NCBI RefSeq assembly: GCF_029784135.1
Contig: NC_073746.1
Location: 184,145,983 to 184,209,982, forward strand
Source of the DNA: Toxorhynchites rutilus septentrionalis
Taxonomy: Eukaryota > Arthropoda > Insecta > Diptera > Culicidae
Length of the DNA stretch: 64,000 nt
Direction: 5' to 3'
The notes beneath the pieces are model-generated. The model was not told the DNA's origin and made no database searches. It was given only the letters and a program-made list of their open reading frames with translations. The position numbers and the translations under genes are program-made. Shown one piece after another: positions 21,851 through 33,080 of the stretch (position 1 is its first letter; each line of letters begins with the position of its first letter).

Positions 21851-23160
21851 TATAACGTATGAAAAATTTACGTCACAAACAGGGTAAATAAGGAGAAAGA
21901 GAAAATAGGGACAGGTTAAAAGGAAATCAAGAATAGAAAGAATAAAGAGAAGATATATATACATATGAAAAACGACATTATCGTGCTCTTATACGATCGC
22001 TATCCCTCTATTGCTTTCGTCCTCCGGACTCTAAAGGAGTCATCAGCCCTCGTTCTCAATCGGGCAAAGGTGCGTGGGTTAACACTGCACGGCCTTTGTT
22101 TTAATTTCAGTAAAAAAAAAAGACGGGTGGGTAATGTCGGGGACATAACCGGAGTGACGTAGGCCTATACAAAGGGGACAGCTTTTGCTAAATATATATT
22201 TTGAATATATTGTTTTATTTTCTTCTGCTACGTGAATACCTACCTATCTACCTGAAAAATGGATTAGTTTACTGTTTACTCTTCATGAACATGTTGGGGG
22301 TTCTGAAAAGAACCTTTGATGTTGTGTTTTTGCGTTTTTTTTTTAAACTTTCTCAAATTTTTCTCGCTGTCTTATAGTTAATTCTTGATTTTTTTCCGAA
22401 GGCTTTGTACTTATTAAATGTTCAATGCCGGGCATCTTTCGGCGTATGCACATATCGTACAATCAAAATGATGGCTGTGATAGGGGATGCATAGGTGGTC
22501 ATCAGCTCATTCACTATCATATATTTCACTATTGAGCACATTACCGTACCTTAAACTGTTTCCGTGTTTCGGAGACGAATGAATTGTATGATTTGTAGTT
22601 TCCGCAAACAAAGTAAATAAAAATGAAAAAGAACTGAGGTTTTGGAGACGAACTCTACGATCTGTCGAGAAATAAACGAGCTATAAGCATTCTGAAAAAC
22701 CAACAGTAAATACATGGACGAATGACCTTCGGATTAAAGCCCTTTAAAATAAGAACAGAGCAGCAGGAAATACATAGAGGCGAATGAACTGCAAAGTTCA
22801 AAGCCTCTTAAAAACAAAGAAAGAAGAATAAGGAAATACATAGCTCATCATGTTGCTCCTTAGTTATTTTTCTATACAATGCAGATGTAACGTCATTCAT
22901 TTTTCAACATCAGTTATCAACCAAAGAAAGCAGTTCTTGCTACCGAGAAAATTCGTTAATGCCATCCTGCATACAATGTGTTGTAATTTGAAGCCATTTT
23001 TAATTCGGAAACCATGCATGGGTTTGTGAAAACTGAATGATCAATTTAAAAGACCCCAACCACCAATAAGTTCAAGAACAAGATAAACAAATCAGTTTAT
23101 ATTATATGTCATATTATGTCTCTTTAGAATGCATTGGTATTGTGAAAAACTTTCAATAAC
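21851..23160. other. No recognised gene; repeat debris
   Basis: AT-rich sequence. Bases 22110-22170 contain 'gggtaatgtcggggacataaccggagtgacgtagg', related in part to the 'gtgacgtagga' ends of the element at 17792. Otherwise no domain, RNA gene or paired terminal repeat was recognised. Confidence 0.4.
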
Positions 23161-23520
23161 TCTTCTTTGAAAGGTTTAATGGCCCTGAAAAGCGCCGTGT
23201 TTTACGGTGGCTGGTTTTGCCACCAAAGCAGTCTGTATAAACAATTTTTTTCCTTCTCATACCTGCTGCCGTTTTGCGATTGCGTTTGCCACTCGCTGAA
23301 ACTAGTTGTTGCCACCGAACCGAATGTGCTCTGTTCTGTTCGGTTTTGCGGGTTTTTTTTATTGTTGTGAGCAGCTTTGCAAGCCAACTCGAGCACTCCG
23401 GCGGCCGAAATTCTATAACCGCTATTAGGTATACTGGTGCTCCGGCACCAATCCGTTGATGCGATGTGATGTGAAACGATGCCACACAACCACACTGATT
23501 TACGGTTTGAAAGAGAATGA
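23160..23520 (-). pseudogene. Histone H2A pseudogene, copy 1 (partial)
   Basis: On the minus strand from about 23455 the frame reads RIGAGAPVYLIAVIEF and, one base out of frame, VLELACKAAHNNKK. These correspond to the histone-fold core of H2A (RVGAGAPVYLAAVMEY and VLELAGNAARDNKK). The N-terminal tail is missing, and the sequence passes directly from a 5'-UTR-like segment shared with copy 2 into the core. After KKTR the canonical H2A C-terminus is replaced by sequence shared with copy 2. A histone-type 3' stem-loop follows at 23181-23196. Frameshift and deletion make it nonfunctional. Confidence 0.75.
23181..23196 (-). terminator. Histone mRNA 3' stem-loop, copy 1
   Basis: The minus strand reads GGCGCTTTTCAGGGCC, close to the metazoan histone 3'-end stem-loop (six-base stem, four-base loop, consensus GGYYCTTYTCAGRRCC). 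It lies downstream of the H2A pseudogene, as expected for replication-dependent histone mRNAs, which lack poly(A). Confidence 0.65.
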
Positions 23521-23711
23521 TATATTTTTCAGCGGATCCGCGCCTTTTTTACTCTAGCGGTACACACTCACAGGATAGAGACAAATCAGCAGACTAAGCC
23601 AAAGGGGCGAGTCCAACGAGACGAACGAAAGAGCGTTAAAAGGCAGCGATGGCAAAAAAATACATTCATTACGATTTGTTCGCTCGTTGGATTCACATGC
23701 AGGCTAAAAAG

Positions 23712-23727
23712 GGTCCTTTTCAGGATC
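23712..23727 (+). terminator. Histone-type 3' stem-loop on the plus strand
   Basis: GGTCCTTTTCAGGATC followed by ACAAA closely fits the histone stem-loop consensus. No intact histone coding region precedes it. The stretch before it (23650-23710) is short and unrecognised. It is probably the 3' end of a deleted histone gene next to the H2A pseudogenes. Confidence 0.5.
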
Positions 23728-23883
23728 ACAAAATTATCTTTAATCTAAAGAGTTTATTGTTTTGTTATCACTCGATATCCCCATCTTGTTCGGCTAAACC
23801 TTCCTGTTTAGCGATTGCGTTTGCCACTCGCCACAGCTTTCACAGTTGGAAAATTTCTTCCCATCCCATTGTGACATGTTGTA

Positions 23884-24109
23884 CAGTAAATTACATTTAA
23901 TGCGACGTGCCGAAACACCACTCAGTGTCGCATTGGAGGCGATTTTAACCTGTAATTGAACATTTGCGATGACAGTGGTACAGTGTCGACTTTCGATGTG
24001 GGGTCATAATTTGGACCTCGAACTTTATGTTTACAAAAATGTCCAACTAAATATGTCGCATTACAGGTCCGTCCAATTAGCTGAATGTCGAGCTAAATGT
24101 AAATTACTG
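23884..24109. mobile_element. TA-target MITE with CAGTAAATTACATTTA ends
   Basis: 226 bp with perfect 16-bp inverted repeats (CAGTAAATTACATTTA...TAAATGTAAATTACTG) and TA on both sides (23882-23883 and 24110-24111). The TA target and CAG ends fit a pogo/Tigger or other Tc1/mariner derivative. A half copy of the same family is at 49795-49923. Confidence 0.85.
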
Positions 24110-24327
24110 TACTTTCAATCTAGAAGCAATTTAAAAATTAATGAATATTGAATAATCGGGAAAGTCCCCAACCAGAAATAAGCTCAGAACAACTGCCAAA
24201 TTCACATACTCATCATATACTGGCAAACAAATTATGAAAAAATCAATTTGTGTTTTATTATTATTTTGGATATTATTTTAGAAAGCATTGAACTGTATTT
24301 CGTAAACTCTTTTTTGAAAGGTTTAAT

Positions 24328-24343
24328 GGCCCTGATAAGCGCC
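24328..24343 (-). terminator. Histone mRNA 3' stem-loop, copy 2
   Basis: The minus strand reads GGCGCTTATCAGGGCC, matching the stem-loop after copy 1 except for one loop base. It supports a genomic (DNA-level) origin of the duplicated H2A sequence rather than a reverse-transcribed polyadenylated mRNA. Confidence 0.65.
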
Positions 24344-24774
24344 GTGTTTAATGGAATTTTAGAAAACTTAGTACTCGTGGTTTTGAAAAAAACCATTTCG
24401 AACGCCCTCGATGCCGCCTTATTCTGGATTTGCCACCAAAGCAGATTGTAAAAAGAACAAACTTTTTTCTTCTGCTACCAGCTGCCGTTTTGCGATTGCG
24501 TTTGCCACTCGCTGCAACTGCCTGTTGTTGTCTTGATGTCCACCGAACCGCATGTGTTCTGTTCTGAATGCGGGTTTTCTTATCGTCGCGAGCAGCTTTA
24601 CCAGCCAACTCGATCACTTCGACGGCCGAAACTATATAACGCCGGCTAGGTGGACTGGTGCACTGGTACTAACGCGCTCGGTCTAGCTACCCTTGCGGGG
24701 AACTCCAGATCAACACGGTTCGAGCGGGATTTTGCCTTTCCCTTCACTTTTCCTCCTTTGCCATGTCCAGACAT
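24328..24774 (-). pseudogene. Histone H2A pseudogene, copy 2
   Basis: From the ATG at 24774 (minus) the frame reads MSGHGKGGKVKGKAKSRSNR, almost the canonical H2A N-terminus (MSGRGKGGKVKGKAKSRSNR). It then degenerates through the alpha-1 region, with frameshifts around 24700-24660, and recovers as IELAGKAARDDKKTRI. The following residues are not H2A. They match the extension in copy 1 (QNRTHAVRW, ASGKRNRKTAAG, FGGKS), so both copies descend from one rearranged gene. A histone stem-loop lies at 24328-24343. Not functional. Confidence 0.85.
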
Positions 24775-24789
24775 GGCTGCTTGGTTTGA

Positions 24790-25419
24790 TGCGAACCGAT
24801 GTGGTGTACGGTTTGAATGAGAATGATCGTTACGGCAGCGGAGCGGGGATTTTTAAGCTGACTGGCTGGCTCGAGAATTACGCATGTGTGAGACAGTGAC
24901 CAATGTTTCGTTCATTTTTTTCTTTTTCCTTTCCAATGGTGCTTCATTCTATTTCGCTGCTGCTCTGGTTGCCCGTTTTGGTCGGTACGATTTGAGGAGC
25001 ACAAAATGGACCAATCAAAAATGGGCACATAGTGCATTTGAACAATGCTTGATATTTCACAATTATTTAATTATTTATCTCAAGAAAAATGAAATTTTAT
25101 TCATTATGATAGATGCGTAGATATATTTCCTATCAATTGATGCCAAAACCATTGCGATCTATTGAGAAATGCTCGAGTTATAAGCGTTCCAAATCTTGCA
25201 TTTTTTCCTACTTGTTCAGTGCCTAGATTTCCATTTCACCCCCTATATTCTCCGGTTAGACGTAGTCCTACGTCAAAACATGGGAAAACAATTTTTTATA
25301 AAACATTTGGTCAACTATTTCGAAAACCAGTATATTCAACTGTAAGAAACAGCTTTTAAGTTTTGGAACACATGAGTTTCCAAAGATAGAATTGAAGTTC
25401 TTCTTAAGTTGTCCGTCTT
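24790..25419. other. No recognised gene; former histone upstream region and repeat debris
   Basis: Bases 24785-25030 lie upstream of the H2A copy 2 start, and part is shared with the sequence upstream of copy 1 ('tcaaaccgta', 'gcagcgga'). 'gacgtagtcctacgtc' near 25259 is an isolated end of the 17792-type element. Nothing else was recognised. Confidence 0.45.
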
Positions 25420-27245
25420 ACCCCCACTTCCCCTACCTGCTACCACTTTCCGACATCGTCCTCCATCACTTTGGTGGGACAAGGAGTGCTCAAAGGTCTA
25501 TCTTGAAAAATCATCCGCTTCCAAAAAAATCAGGAAAACTGGATTAGTGGAATGGTTTCGAAAGTACCAAGATCTAGAAGTCGAACTAAAATGTTTGATT
25601 GAAGCAAAAAAGCGTGGATATTGGCGGAAGTTCGTCAATGGTTTGTCGAGGGAGATCACTCTTTTTGGATTACGGCTAGGAGAATGCGTGGCTGGAACCA
25701 TACAAATGAAAGCGAGGAATACTCTGACCGTTGACTTTTCAAATCTGCGAGGAAGGTTTGTCCCGACTCCGTTCCTGCACAAAACGTCGTACGCGACATT
25801 CCGCTCCAATGCGATTATGAGAATTTTTCGATACAATTTTATGGGCCTACCACAAGGCTCCTGTATAAGCCCCCTCTTTTACAGTTCTTACGTCAATGAT
25901 ATAGATAATTGTCTAACTAGAGATTTTTCGCTGAGACAACTTGCAGACGATGGTGTTATTTCCATCACGGGTGCTAATCCCGTCGTCCTGCAAAAGTCCT
26001 TGCAAGATACCCTGAACAACCTGTTCATGTGGGCTCGCATGCTGGGTATCGAATTCCCTACAGAGAAAACGGAAATGGTCGTATTTTCTAGGAAGTACGA
26101 ACCCGCCCAATTTCCGCTTCACATATCCGGCAAAACGATCAGGCACTCTATGTTTATCAAATACCTGGGTGTATATTTTGATTTAATATGTACCTGGGGA
26201 AGACACATTGCGTATCTGAAACAGAAATGCCAGCAAAGAATCAATTTTCTTCAACCAATAACCGGAACATGGTGGGGTTCCCATCCAGGAGACCTCATTA
26301 GGCTGCACAAAACAACGATATTATCAGTGTTAGAATATGGCTTTTTTTGCTTCCGATCAGCTGCTAGCATTCATATTCTCTAACTGGAAAGGATACAATA
26401 TCGTTGCTTGCGTATAGCCATGGGGTGTATGCGACAGATACGATAAGTCACGAAGTCTTGGCAAGAGTATTAGTCTTCGGTTCACGGAATTATCCTACAG
26501 ATTTCTGGTGATTGGTGATTGATAACTTCGAAAATCTACTCCAACCGACTCCTCAATCAATTTTTATGTCTTTATACCATGAGTACATCTCCCACGACGT
26601 GTACCCTTCACCGGACATCTCCAACAAAAGTTTAAGACAAGAATAAGACAACTATTGAGTGTTTTGGTCGGAAAATTATTCAGGATTACCTCAGCATGGG
26701 TTCCCTCTCATTGCTCGATTCCGGGAAATGAGAAAGCGGACTCGCTAGCTAAGGTGGGCGCTTCAGAAAGCACACTTTTTGAAAGGCAAATTGCTTATAA
26801 CGATTTTTTTTACATTCCTCGTCAGTTTACGACAACTTGACAGCGCATGTGAAGTGAAGATGATTTCGGTCGTTGGTTACACACGATTATTCCTAAGGTC
26901 TCAACGAGTGCATGGTTCAAGGGATTGAATGTAGGTCGATATTTCATTCGCTTGATAACTCAGTTTATGTCCAATCACTACAACCTAAACGCGCATTTTT
27001 ATCGCATTAGGCTCGCAGCAAACAATCTTTGTGATTGTAGCAATGGTCACCACGACATCGAGCATATTGTCTGGTCGTGTATCCGTTTCCATGCTGCTCG
27101 CTCTTAGCTCTCTGGAACACTGAGAGCACAAGGCAGACAATCGGATATCCCCGTCCGGGATATCTTAGGTAGCCGTGACCCTGATCTTCTGCTTCATCTA
27201 TACCTGTTCCTCAGAAACGCCGATGTCAACGTTTAATAATGTTTC
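25420..27245 (+). pseudogene. Second copy of the RNase H retrotransposon ORF2, 5'-truncated and decayed
   Basis: The frame 25409-26383 begins in the linker after the endonuclease (RPPSLWWDKECSKVYLEKSS) and loses the N-terminal half of the RT by deletion near 25670-25840. It resumes at MGLPQGSCISPLFYSSYVND and LADDGVISITG (catalytic Asp pair). A stop at 26382 and later frameshifts follow. RNase H fragments appear at about 26690 (AWVPSHCSIPGNEKADSLAK) and the zinc motif at about 27025 (CDCSNGHHDIEHIVWSC). It is the same family as 8865-15905 but clearly diverged. Its 3' end is interrupted at 27245 by a Gypsy LTR, and the tail probably resumes at 39190. Confidence 0.8.
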
Positions 27246-27248
27246 TAT

Positions 27249-27527
27249 TGTGTTTTGAATTAGAATTTAGATTAGTTGAATTTTATAATGTTTTCGAACA
27301 TCTATCAAATGAGTATATTGTATAGGCACTTTAGATAACTTCAATTATTCGTGTATTCAGCATTCGGCGGGATAAACATACTGCTGTCAAGTAGTTGTTG
27401 AAATGAGGCCTTTTCCGACTTCGACTCCCAAACAAGTCACACACTTTTTTATTATACTCCGGAGAATTTGATTAAGTATTATTTAGTAGTTTCCCTTGGA
27501 TTTTCCTCGGCGATCCGGAACACATTA
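27249..27527 (+). repeat. 5' LTR of the Gypsy element
   Basis: Starts TGTGTTTTGAATTAG and ends CCGGAACACATTA. It aligns end to end with 38911-39189 with roughly 15 differences seen by eye, so the element is not recent. It is followed one base later by TGGCGACGAGAATAA, a plausible tRNA primer-binding site. The exact ends are uncertain by a few bases because CTAT precedes both LTRs. Confidence 0.85.
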
Positions 27528-28139
27528 GTGGCGACGAGAATAAACGAGAAACGATCAGCGACCGTTTTGAAGAAGCAGCGGCAGTTTCCTAATCAGCCAC
27601 TTTAATCCGGAAAAACAAAACAAGGTAAAAGATAACAAAACAATTGTAGGCCAAAGAAATTGTTGGTAAGGTATTGTGCGATCATTGTTCAGTGGTGACA
27701 AACGCTTTTGTAAACCAATGCACCATTTGCTTTTCGCGGACGTTCGTTTCTTTAACAAAGGAATACAATTAACACAACTAAATATTCTATTTCTAATGAA
27801 ATGCATTTGAAGGAAAAGTTTTCTTTGTTCAAGTTAATAAAAGTGGTTTTTCTTTTTCTTCTGAGTTTGGAAGCACTCGTGAACAATCGGCAAATTAACT
27901 GGCGATAATGATTTTGATCGACGTAGAAGTTTGCTGGTGTTTGCCATTGACATCGCGGAGGAAATTTTGCTGAAAATCGGTTGGTGCTCGTTTTTGGCAT
28001 CGGATGAGAGTGGCAATTGGTTTGGTGAGTTGTATCATTTGATTTATAGACAACTAAGAGAAATTCAAAACAGGCATTCGAGCATTTTCGAGTAAGCAGC
28101 TTATTTTGACTGACTTTTATATTTTGACTTAGAACTAGA
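27528..28139 (+). other. Gypsy leader region, no Gag recognised
   Basis: The sequence between the 5' LTR and the foldback repeat should hold the leader and the start of gag. I see no open frame of useful length and no zinc knuckle. The gag region seems to be deleted or displaced by the insertions that follow. Confidence 0.45.
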
Positions 28140-30121
28140 CTTTCCGAGATCTCGCACAGTACGCAAAAGAGACAGTGTGCATTGCGTTATCCAGTCTCGC
28201 ATCTCACAAAGTCATTGGGAGCTGTCTGCAACAAATGAGCGAGGTAGAAGGCAGCCGAGCGAGCAGACTTCCTGTGCGCGCTGAAATTCCGAGAGACGAG
28301 TATCGATTCTTTCTTCCTCACAGCCCTTCCCTGTGCAAGCGATGAGACCGGGCTTGAGCACGCGAGCTTGGGATTGGCTCTTTCTCTTCTCTTACGTAAA
28401 ATTTTGTGATATGTTCAGGAAATGCCACGTCGCGTTTCGATGCGAACGATGCACATGTGTTGAGTATACGAAGAGATGCTCGTGCTTTAGTGCTCGCGAG
28501 ACTTCCTCGTGTACCTACCTCAAAGTAACATTTGGTTAGGTCTTCTGAAATCTCACACAGCACTTAGAAGAGACAATGTGCTTTGCCCTATTCATTGCAA
28601 GCTGTGTGCGACAAATGAATGAATTGATTGGATGACTTTAGCAGCGATATTTATGTGAAACAGTTCTTCATCACTAATTGTTCTACGTGCAATATTACGA
28701 AGATTCTCGCGAGCACCAACACATGTGCATCACTCATGTTGAGGTGCAACGATGTATTCTTGAGCACATCTCAATATTTTACGAAAGAGAAGAGAAGGAG
28801 CCGAACCCAGGCTCGTGTGCTAAAGCCCGGTCTCATCGCCAGGGTTGCCACATATACAGAATATTCTGTGTTTTACAGATTTTTCGCCAAATTCTAGATA
28901 CAGAATCTGTATATACAGAATTACAGATTTTCAGCAAAAATACAGAATTTACAGATTTTTTTTGAAATTCATTTTCAAATATTGAATTTATTACAGTGCA
29001 TACATAGACACCTTGATTCATAACAATATTGAACGGCACGCAACGAATGGCTTTCGTTGGAGGCAGTTTTTAAACGAAATCTTGAGCGATTTTAAGAGTT
29101 ACTCTATTCGTTCCAAGTTGAATATGACCATAATCAATACACCAATCGTATACTGATTATGCTGTTTCTAAACATTGTTCTACCGCTCATCAATATCGAC
29201 AATTACACTTTTCAATCAGAAAGTTCTCAATTTTGCGAACTTTGTAATGAGACCAAAATGATATTGCTGATCATGTTGGGTAACTTATGTTTGGCTACGT
29301 GCAACCATTCGCTGATGCTGACATTGATGTGAAAGATTTTGAAGACTTTCAGTAGAAGTCTGAGGATGTTTACGTTTGTATTGATGCAGAAGAAGCAGAA
29401 AAAGTATTGGATGCAGTTAGAAATCTGATATTCAAATCTATTTGTCGTGACTTCTATATTGAACTCGTGAAACAGATTTCAAAGCGATTTGATTTTAGCA
29501 ATCCGGTTATCAAAACCACGGCCTTGGTAAACCCTCAAAATTTCGTCAAGCTACCAAACCTTAATGATTTGATGCACCAATTTTCTCAATTCGTTAAAGC
29601 AGGTAATAATAATCCTTTGAATTGTAAGGCTTGGACAACGAATTCAGGCAGCTCCAGACGAATCTTCTTGCTCAAAAATTGAGTGACTCAGATATAACTT
29701 GGTCCCAGCTGTTGGATGCCAAAAGACGTAATGAGAAAAACTCATAAATAAGAGAAATAATATTAAATTAAAAAATAAATTTTCATTTTTTCCATACAGA
29801 TTTTTATACAGATTTTTGCTAAATATACAGATATACAGATTTTCTCAGAAAATTTTACAGATTTAAATGTGGCAACCCTGCTCATCGCTTGCACATGAAG
29901 GAGTTGTGAGGAGGAGAAAATCAATACTCGTCTCTCGAAATTTAGCCGCGCGCGCACAGGAAGTCTGAGAACCTATCAATATTTCACGAAAGAAAAGAGA
30001 AAGAGCCAATTCCAAGTTCGCGTGCTAAAGCCCAATCTCATCGCTTGCACATGGAAGGGTTGTGAGGAAGAGAAAATCGATACTCATCTCTCGAAAATAA
30101 TGCGCGCGCAGGAAGTCTGCT
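28140..30121. mobile_element. Foldback-type repeat with inverted arms
   Basis: The left arm (about 28262-28530: 'gcagacttcctgtgcgcgc', 'gcaagcgatgagaccgggct', 'gctctttctcttctcttacg') reappears inverted at 28700-28839 plus 29881-29966, and again in shorter form at 29967-30121. Two direct relatives of the segment 'agagacagtgtgcattgcg' lie at 28171 and 28570. The right arm is split by a hAT element at 28840-29880. Noncoding. Limits are approximate, and its superfamily is unknown. Confidence 0.6.
28840..29880 (+). mobile_element. hAT transposon derivative with 8-bp target duplication
   Basis: 1041 bp with perfect 14-bp inverted ends CAGGGTTGCCACAT...ATGTGGCAACCCTG and exact 8-bp duplications CTCATCGC at 28832-28839 and 29881-29888, diagnostic of hAT. 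Subterminal 'tacagatttt' words recur at both ends. The frame 29407-29682 reads FKSICRDFYIELVKQISKRF and ...VNPQNFVKLPNL, a piece of a hAT transposase. The catalytic core is gone, so this copy needs a transposase supplied elsewhere. Confidence 0.9.
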
Positions 30122-30150
30122 TAGAGCGCATGAATTTTTTATAAATAAGA

Positions 30151-30638
30151 CTAGCTAACCCGGCAAACTTCGTCCCGCCCAAAATTTGTTTTTTGTTATC
30201 AATACCTTCAAACATTCACGTTTTCTTACTATGAGCAAGTTCATGGGTCCAATCGCAAAACTGTTCATCGATTGATCTTCTAATCGACCCCGTTGAATTT
30301 ACCTTTTATTATAAAAAGTTTTCGAGTTATGCAGAAATTTGTGTTTCATTTATATGACAACCCCACCTGAGAGAGGGGTGAGGAGTATCTTACCACCATA
30401 GAATCCTGTATTGTACTCTAAAACCTCCACATGCAAAATTTGGTTTCATTTGCTTGATTATTTCTTGAGTAATGCAGAAATTTGTGTTTCATTTGTATGG
30501 CAGCTCCCCCTTAGAGAGGGGGGTGGAGAGTCTAACTACCATAGAAACATTTATTGCATCCTGAAACCTCAATATGCCTAATTTGGTTTCATTTGCTTGA
30601 TTAATTAATGCAAAAATTTGTGTTTCATTTGTATAGCA
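30151..30638 (+). repeat. Dispersed repeat with about 140-bp internal units
   Basis: Opens 'ctagctaacccggcaaactt', related to the terminus at 3109. It then repeats a unit with 'gcagaaatttgtgtttcatt', a 'gagagggg' hairpin-like stretch, 'accatagaa' and 'cctc(c)a(c)atgc' at 30330, 30470 and 30605 (last unit incomplete). This is an interspersed repeat common in form to mosquito genomes. The class is not assigned, and it has no coding region. Confidence 0.55.
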
Positions 30639-30926
30639 GACCAACAACCACTTCAAGGAATGTTGTTACGGCATGAAAAATTGGAAAATTGGAAGAAAAA
30701 TTATTTTGTATATGACCAGAGTGCGTTTCTGAAATTGAGCTTCTAACGAAAATCGACTATTCAGCAATGAATTATGTTCTTTATGAAGGAAACATTTTTT
30801 TTCCACGTGTTTGACAAAATCATGAACTGAAATTGTGTTTCGAAGTGATTTAAAATTTAGCGATTTCCCTCATCTAATCTGTTTGTTTGTGTACGCGTCA
30901 AAAACTCGAAAAGTGCCGGACCGATT

Positions 30927-33080
30927 TGTGAAGCATTCATATATTTACTGTACAGGTTCCTCAATGTAGTCGGTATAAACCTACAGTGAAATCACCCGAC
31001 ACAGGGAATAAATATTGAGTATGACTTACCGGCTCGACAGTTGTCTGTTGTGAGAGGAAATGATGCCCAATGTATGGCTAACTAGTGTTGGCAGTATATA
31101 ATATCAACATCACTGTTATACTGTCAACTGCGAGGGATAGGACGTTGTGTCTTTCACGCACCTCACATCTTCCTTCTCCCTTATTCTTTTTATGTTATTT
31201 TACTTTTTTGTGTCATGATTTGTCATTTCAATTTATTTTAATTTCTTCAATCAACGCTATAGAATACTTGAAATAGTGTGAACGGATTAAAAAAATGTAC
31301 TGCTGCGTGCATTTTGTCTGATTACAATCCCAACGGTCTATACTGATCTTCATACTCTATCTATTCTTACCATTTGCGTAACACTTGTAAAACGGTTTAT
31401 AATTCAGAAAGGTTTTTTGTAACTAGCATGATTTTTTAAAGGAACGAAAAATGGCGGCAAATTCTCTGGGTGATATCCATAAATGCAGTTCGATGCTGAC
31501 GTAATATATTTACATCCAAATTGAATGTCTACTTGCGGGAATGGACTGCCTTGTTTTGTATACTTTGGCTAGTGCCTATATATACCAGATGAAGCAATCA
31601 TGTGGCATTCTCGAATTTATGTGAAAGAGAAGGAAGGATTTTGTAGAATTTCATTCTCACACAGTTCATCTCTCGTATCTCGCTCTCGCATGTGAAAATG
31701 CGAAAATGGCATACCCTAGCAATAACAAAACAAACAACCCCCGCTCGACAAACCGTAATCCTCTTCCTATTGAAGTAATGATGTTGCTTCACTTGTATAT
31801 ATAATCATGGGCTAGATCTAAGTAAGTACTGCACGCACTCAATAGGTATAAGCAAGTACTGTACGCACTCAATAACACGCAACTGTCAACATTGTTCATT
31901 GCTTGTGTTTTTTTATTCTTTTCTTGTTCCTGTATCATCTAAATTTCCACAGAGTAAAATTATAAATACTCGCATACAGAAAAACCTACCAGGAAATGGC
32001 AACGAAAATATCCGTAGTTTCTCCATACGCTGCACACCGGAACAAATATCCACGTTATTAACGGGAGAAGACACATACATTCCAACTATCTTAATAAGAA
32101 ATGGAAACAGAATTGAAACCTTTCTTGGTGCAGGCATGTCAGTTGTGGATACATGATTTAAAAATATATATACTGCTCGCTAAAACCTCTACTTTAGGTT
32201 ATCCAGCTGATTATCATTAATGAAACGGTGTACAATGCTCTCCACAATGTAACGTTCGGTGTCAAATCCGGAACTTCCCCTAGTTTCAGACTGTCACTCG
32301 ACCATTACAGTGACTATGTGCTCCTCCACGGTCTAATAGGGGCGAAAACCTTTGGATTTTCCTTTCCGCATTACTTTCTCTGGAGAAAAACCCTGATGAT
32401 TGAGTTGGAAGCTAATATGCTATCAACCCAACTCGCATTATCACTTCTGCAGCCATTCCAACTCGCCGACATTGGGTGGCTGCTCCGCCACCATTCTTTT
32501 GCTGAAGCGGTTGTCCCATCACGCAGCTTTCTTAGACGGTTGTCCCGACACGTCTCTTCCAAGCGGTTTTCCAACACGCGGTTTTCAGGCGGTTGTCCCG
32601 ACACGCCACTTCCAAGCGGTTTCCCAACACGCAGTTTTCAGGCGGTTGTCCCGACGCGCCATTTTTCCAAGCGGTTGTCCCAACACGCCTATTTTTCTAG
32701 CGGTAATTCCAACACGCAGTACCTCTGGCGGTTGTCCCGACGCGCCATTTATTTTCACAGACGGTTGTCCCAACACGCCATATTTTTAGAATTTCTTTTC
32801 TCTATGTCGGGTGATTTCACTGCATATTTAAATATCCGGCAGGATCGCCAATGTGAAGCATTCATATATTTACTGTACAGGTTCCTCAATGTTCCTACAG
32901 TGAAATCACCCGACACAGGGAATAAATATTGAGTATGACTTACCGGCTCGACAGTTGTCTGTTGTGAGAGGAAATGATGCCCAATGTATGGCTAACTAGT
33001 GTTGGCAGTATATAATATCAACATCACTGTTATACTGTCAACTGCGAGGGATAGGACGTTGTGTCTTTCACGCACCTCAC
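30927..33080 (+). mobile_element. 2.15-kb element with LTR-like direct terminal repeats
   Basis: Direct repeats of 240 bp (30927-31166) and 229 bp (32852-33080), nearly identical except for one small indel, start TGTGAAGCATTC and end CACCTCAC. The element is flanked by CCGATT on both sides (30921-30926 and 33081-33086), and the flanks join into continuous Helitron-like sequence. No primer-binding site, polypurine tract or known domain is visible. Inside are a possible 85-aa ORF (31899-32156) and a ten-unit minisatellite. It resembles a TRIM-like LTR derivative but lacks the usual priming signals. Confidence 0.65.
32508..32789 (+). repeat. Minisatellite, ten units of about 28 bp
   Basis: Ten imperfect units start CGGTTGTCCC(G/A)ACACGCC or variants such as CGGTTTTCCAACACGCGG. 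Units alternate between two subtypes, one ending 'acttccaag' and one ending 'gttttcagg' in the middle of the array. The long plus-strand frame across it is a by-product of the repeat, not evidence for a gene. Confidence 0.8.

Noticed and set aside
32508..32789. A CRISPR-like array
   Set aside because: The units are imperfect and contiguous with no unique spacers, and the surrounding sequence is eukaryotic. It is a minisatellite.
32228..32932. A 234-aa gene
   Set aside because: Most of the frame runs through the ten-unit minisatellite and into the terminal repeat of the element at 30927-33080. The repeat units keep several frames open.
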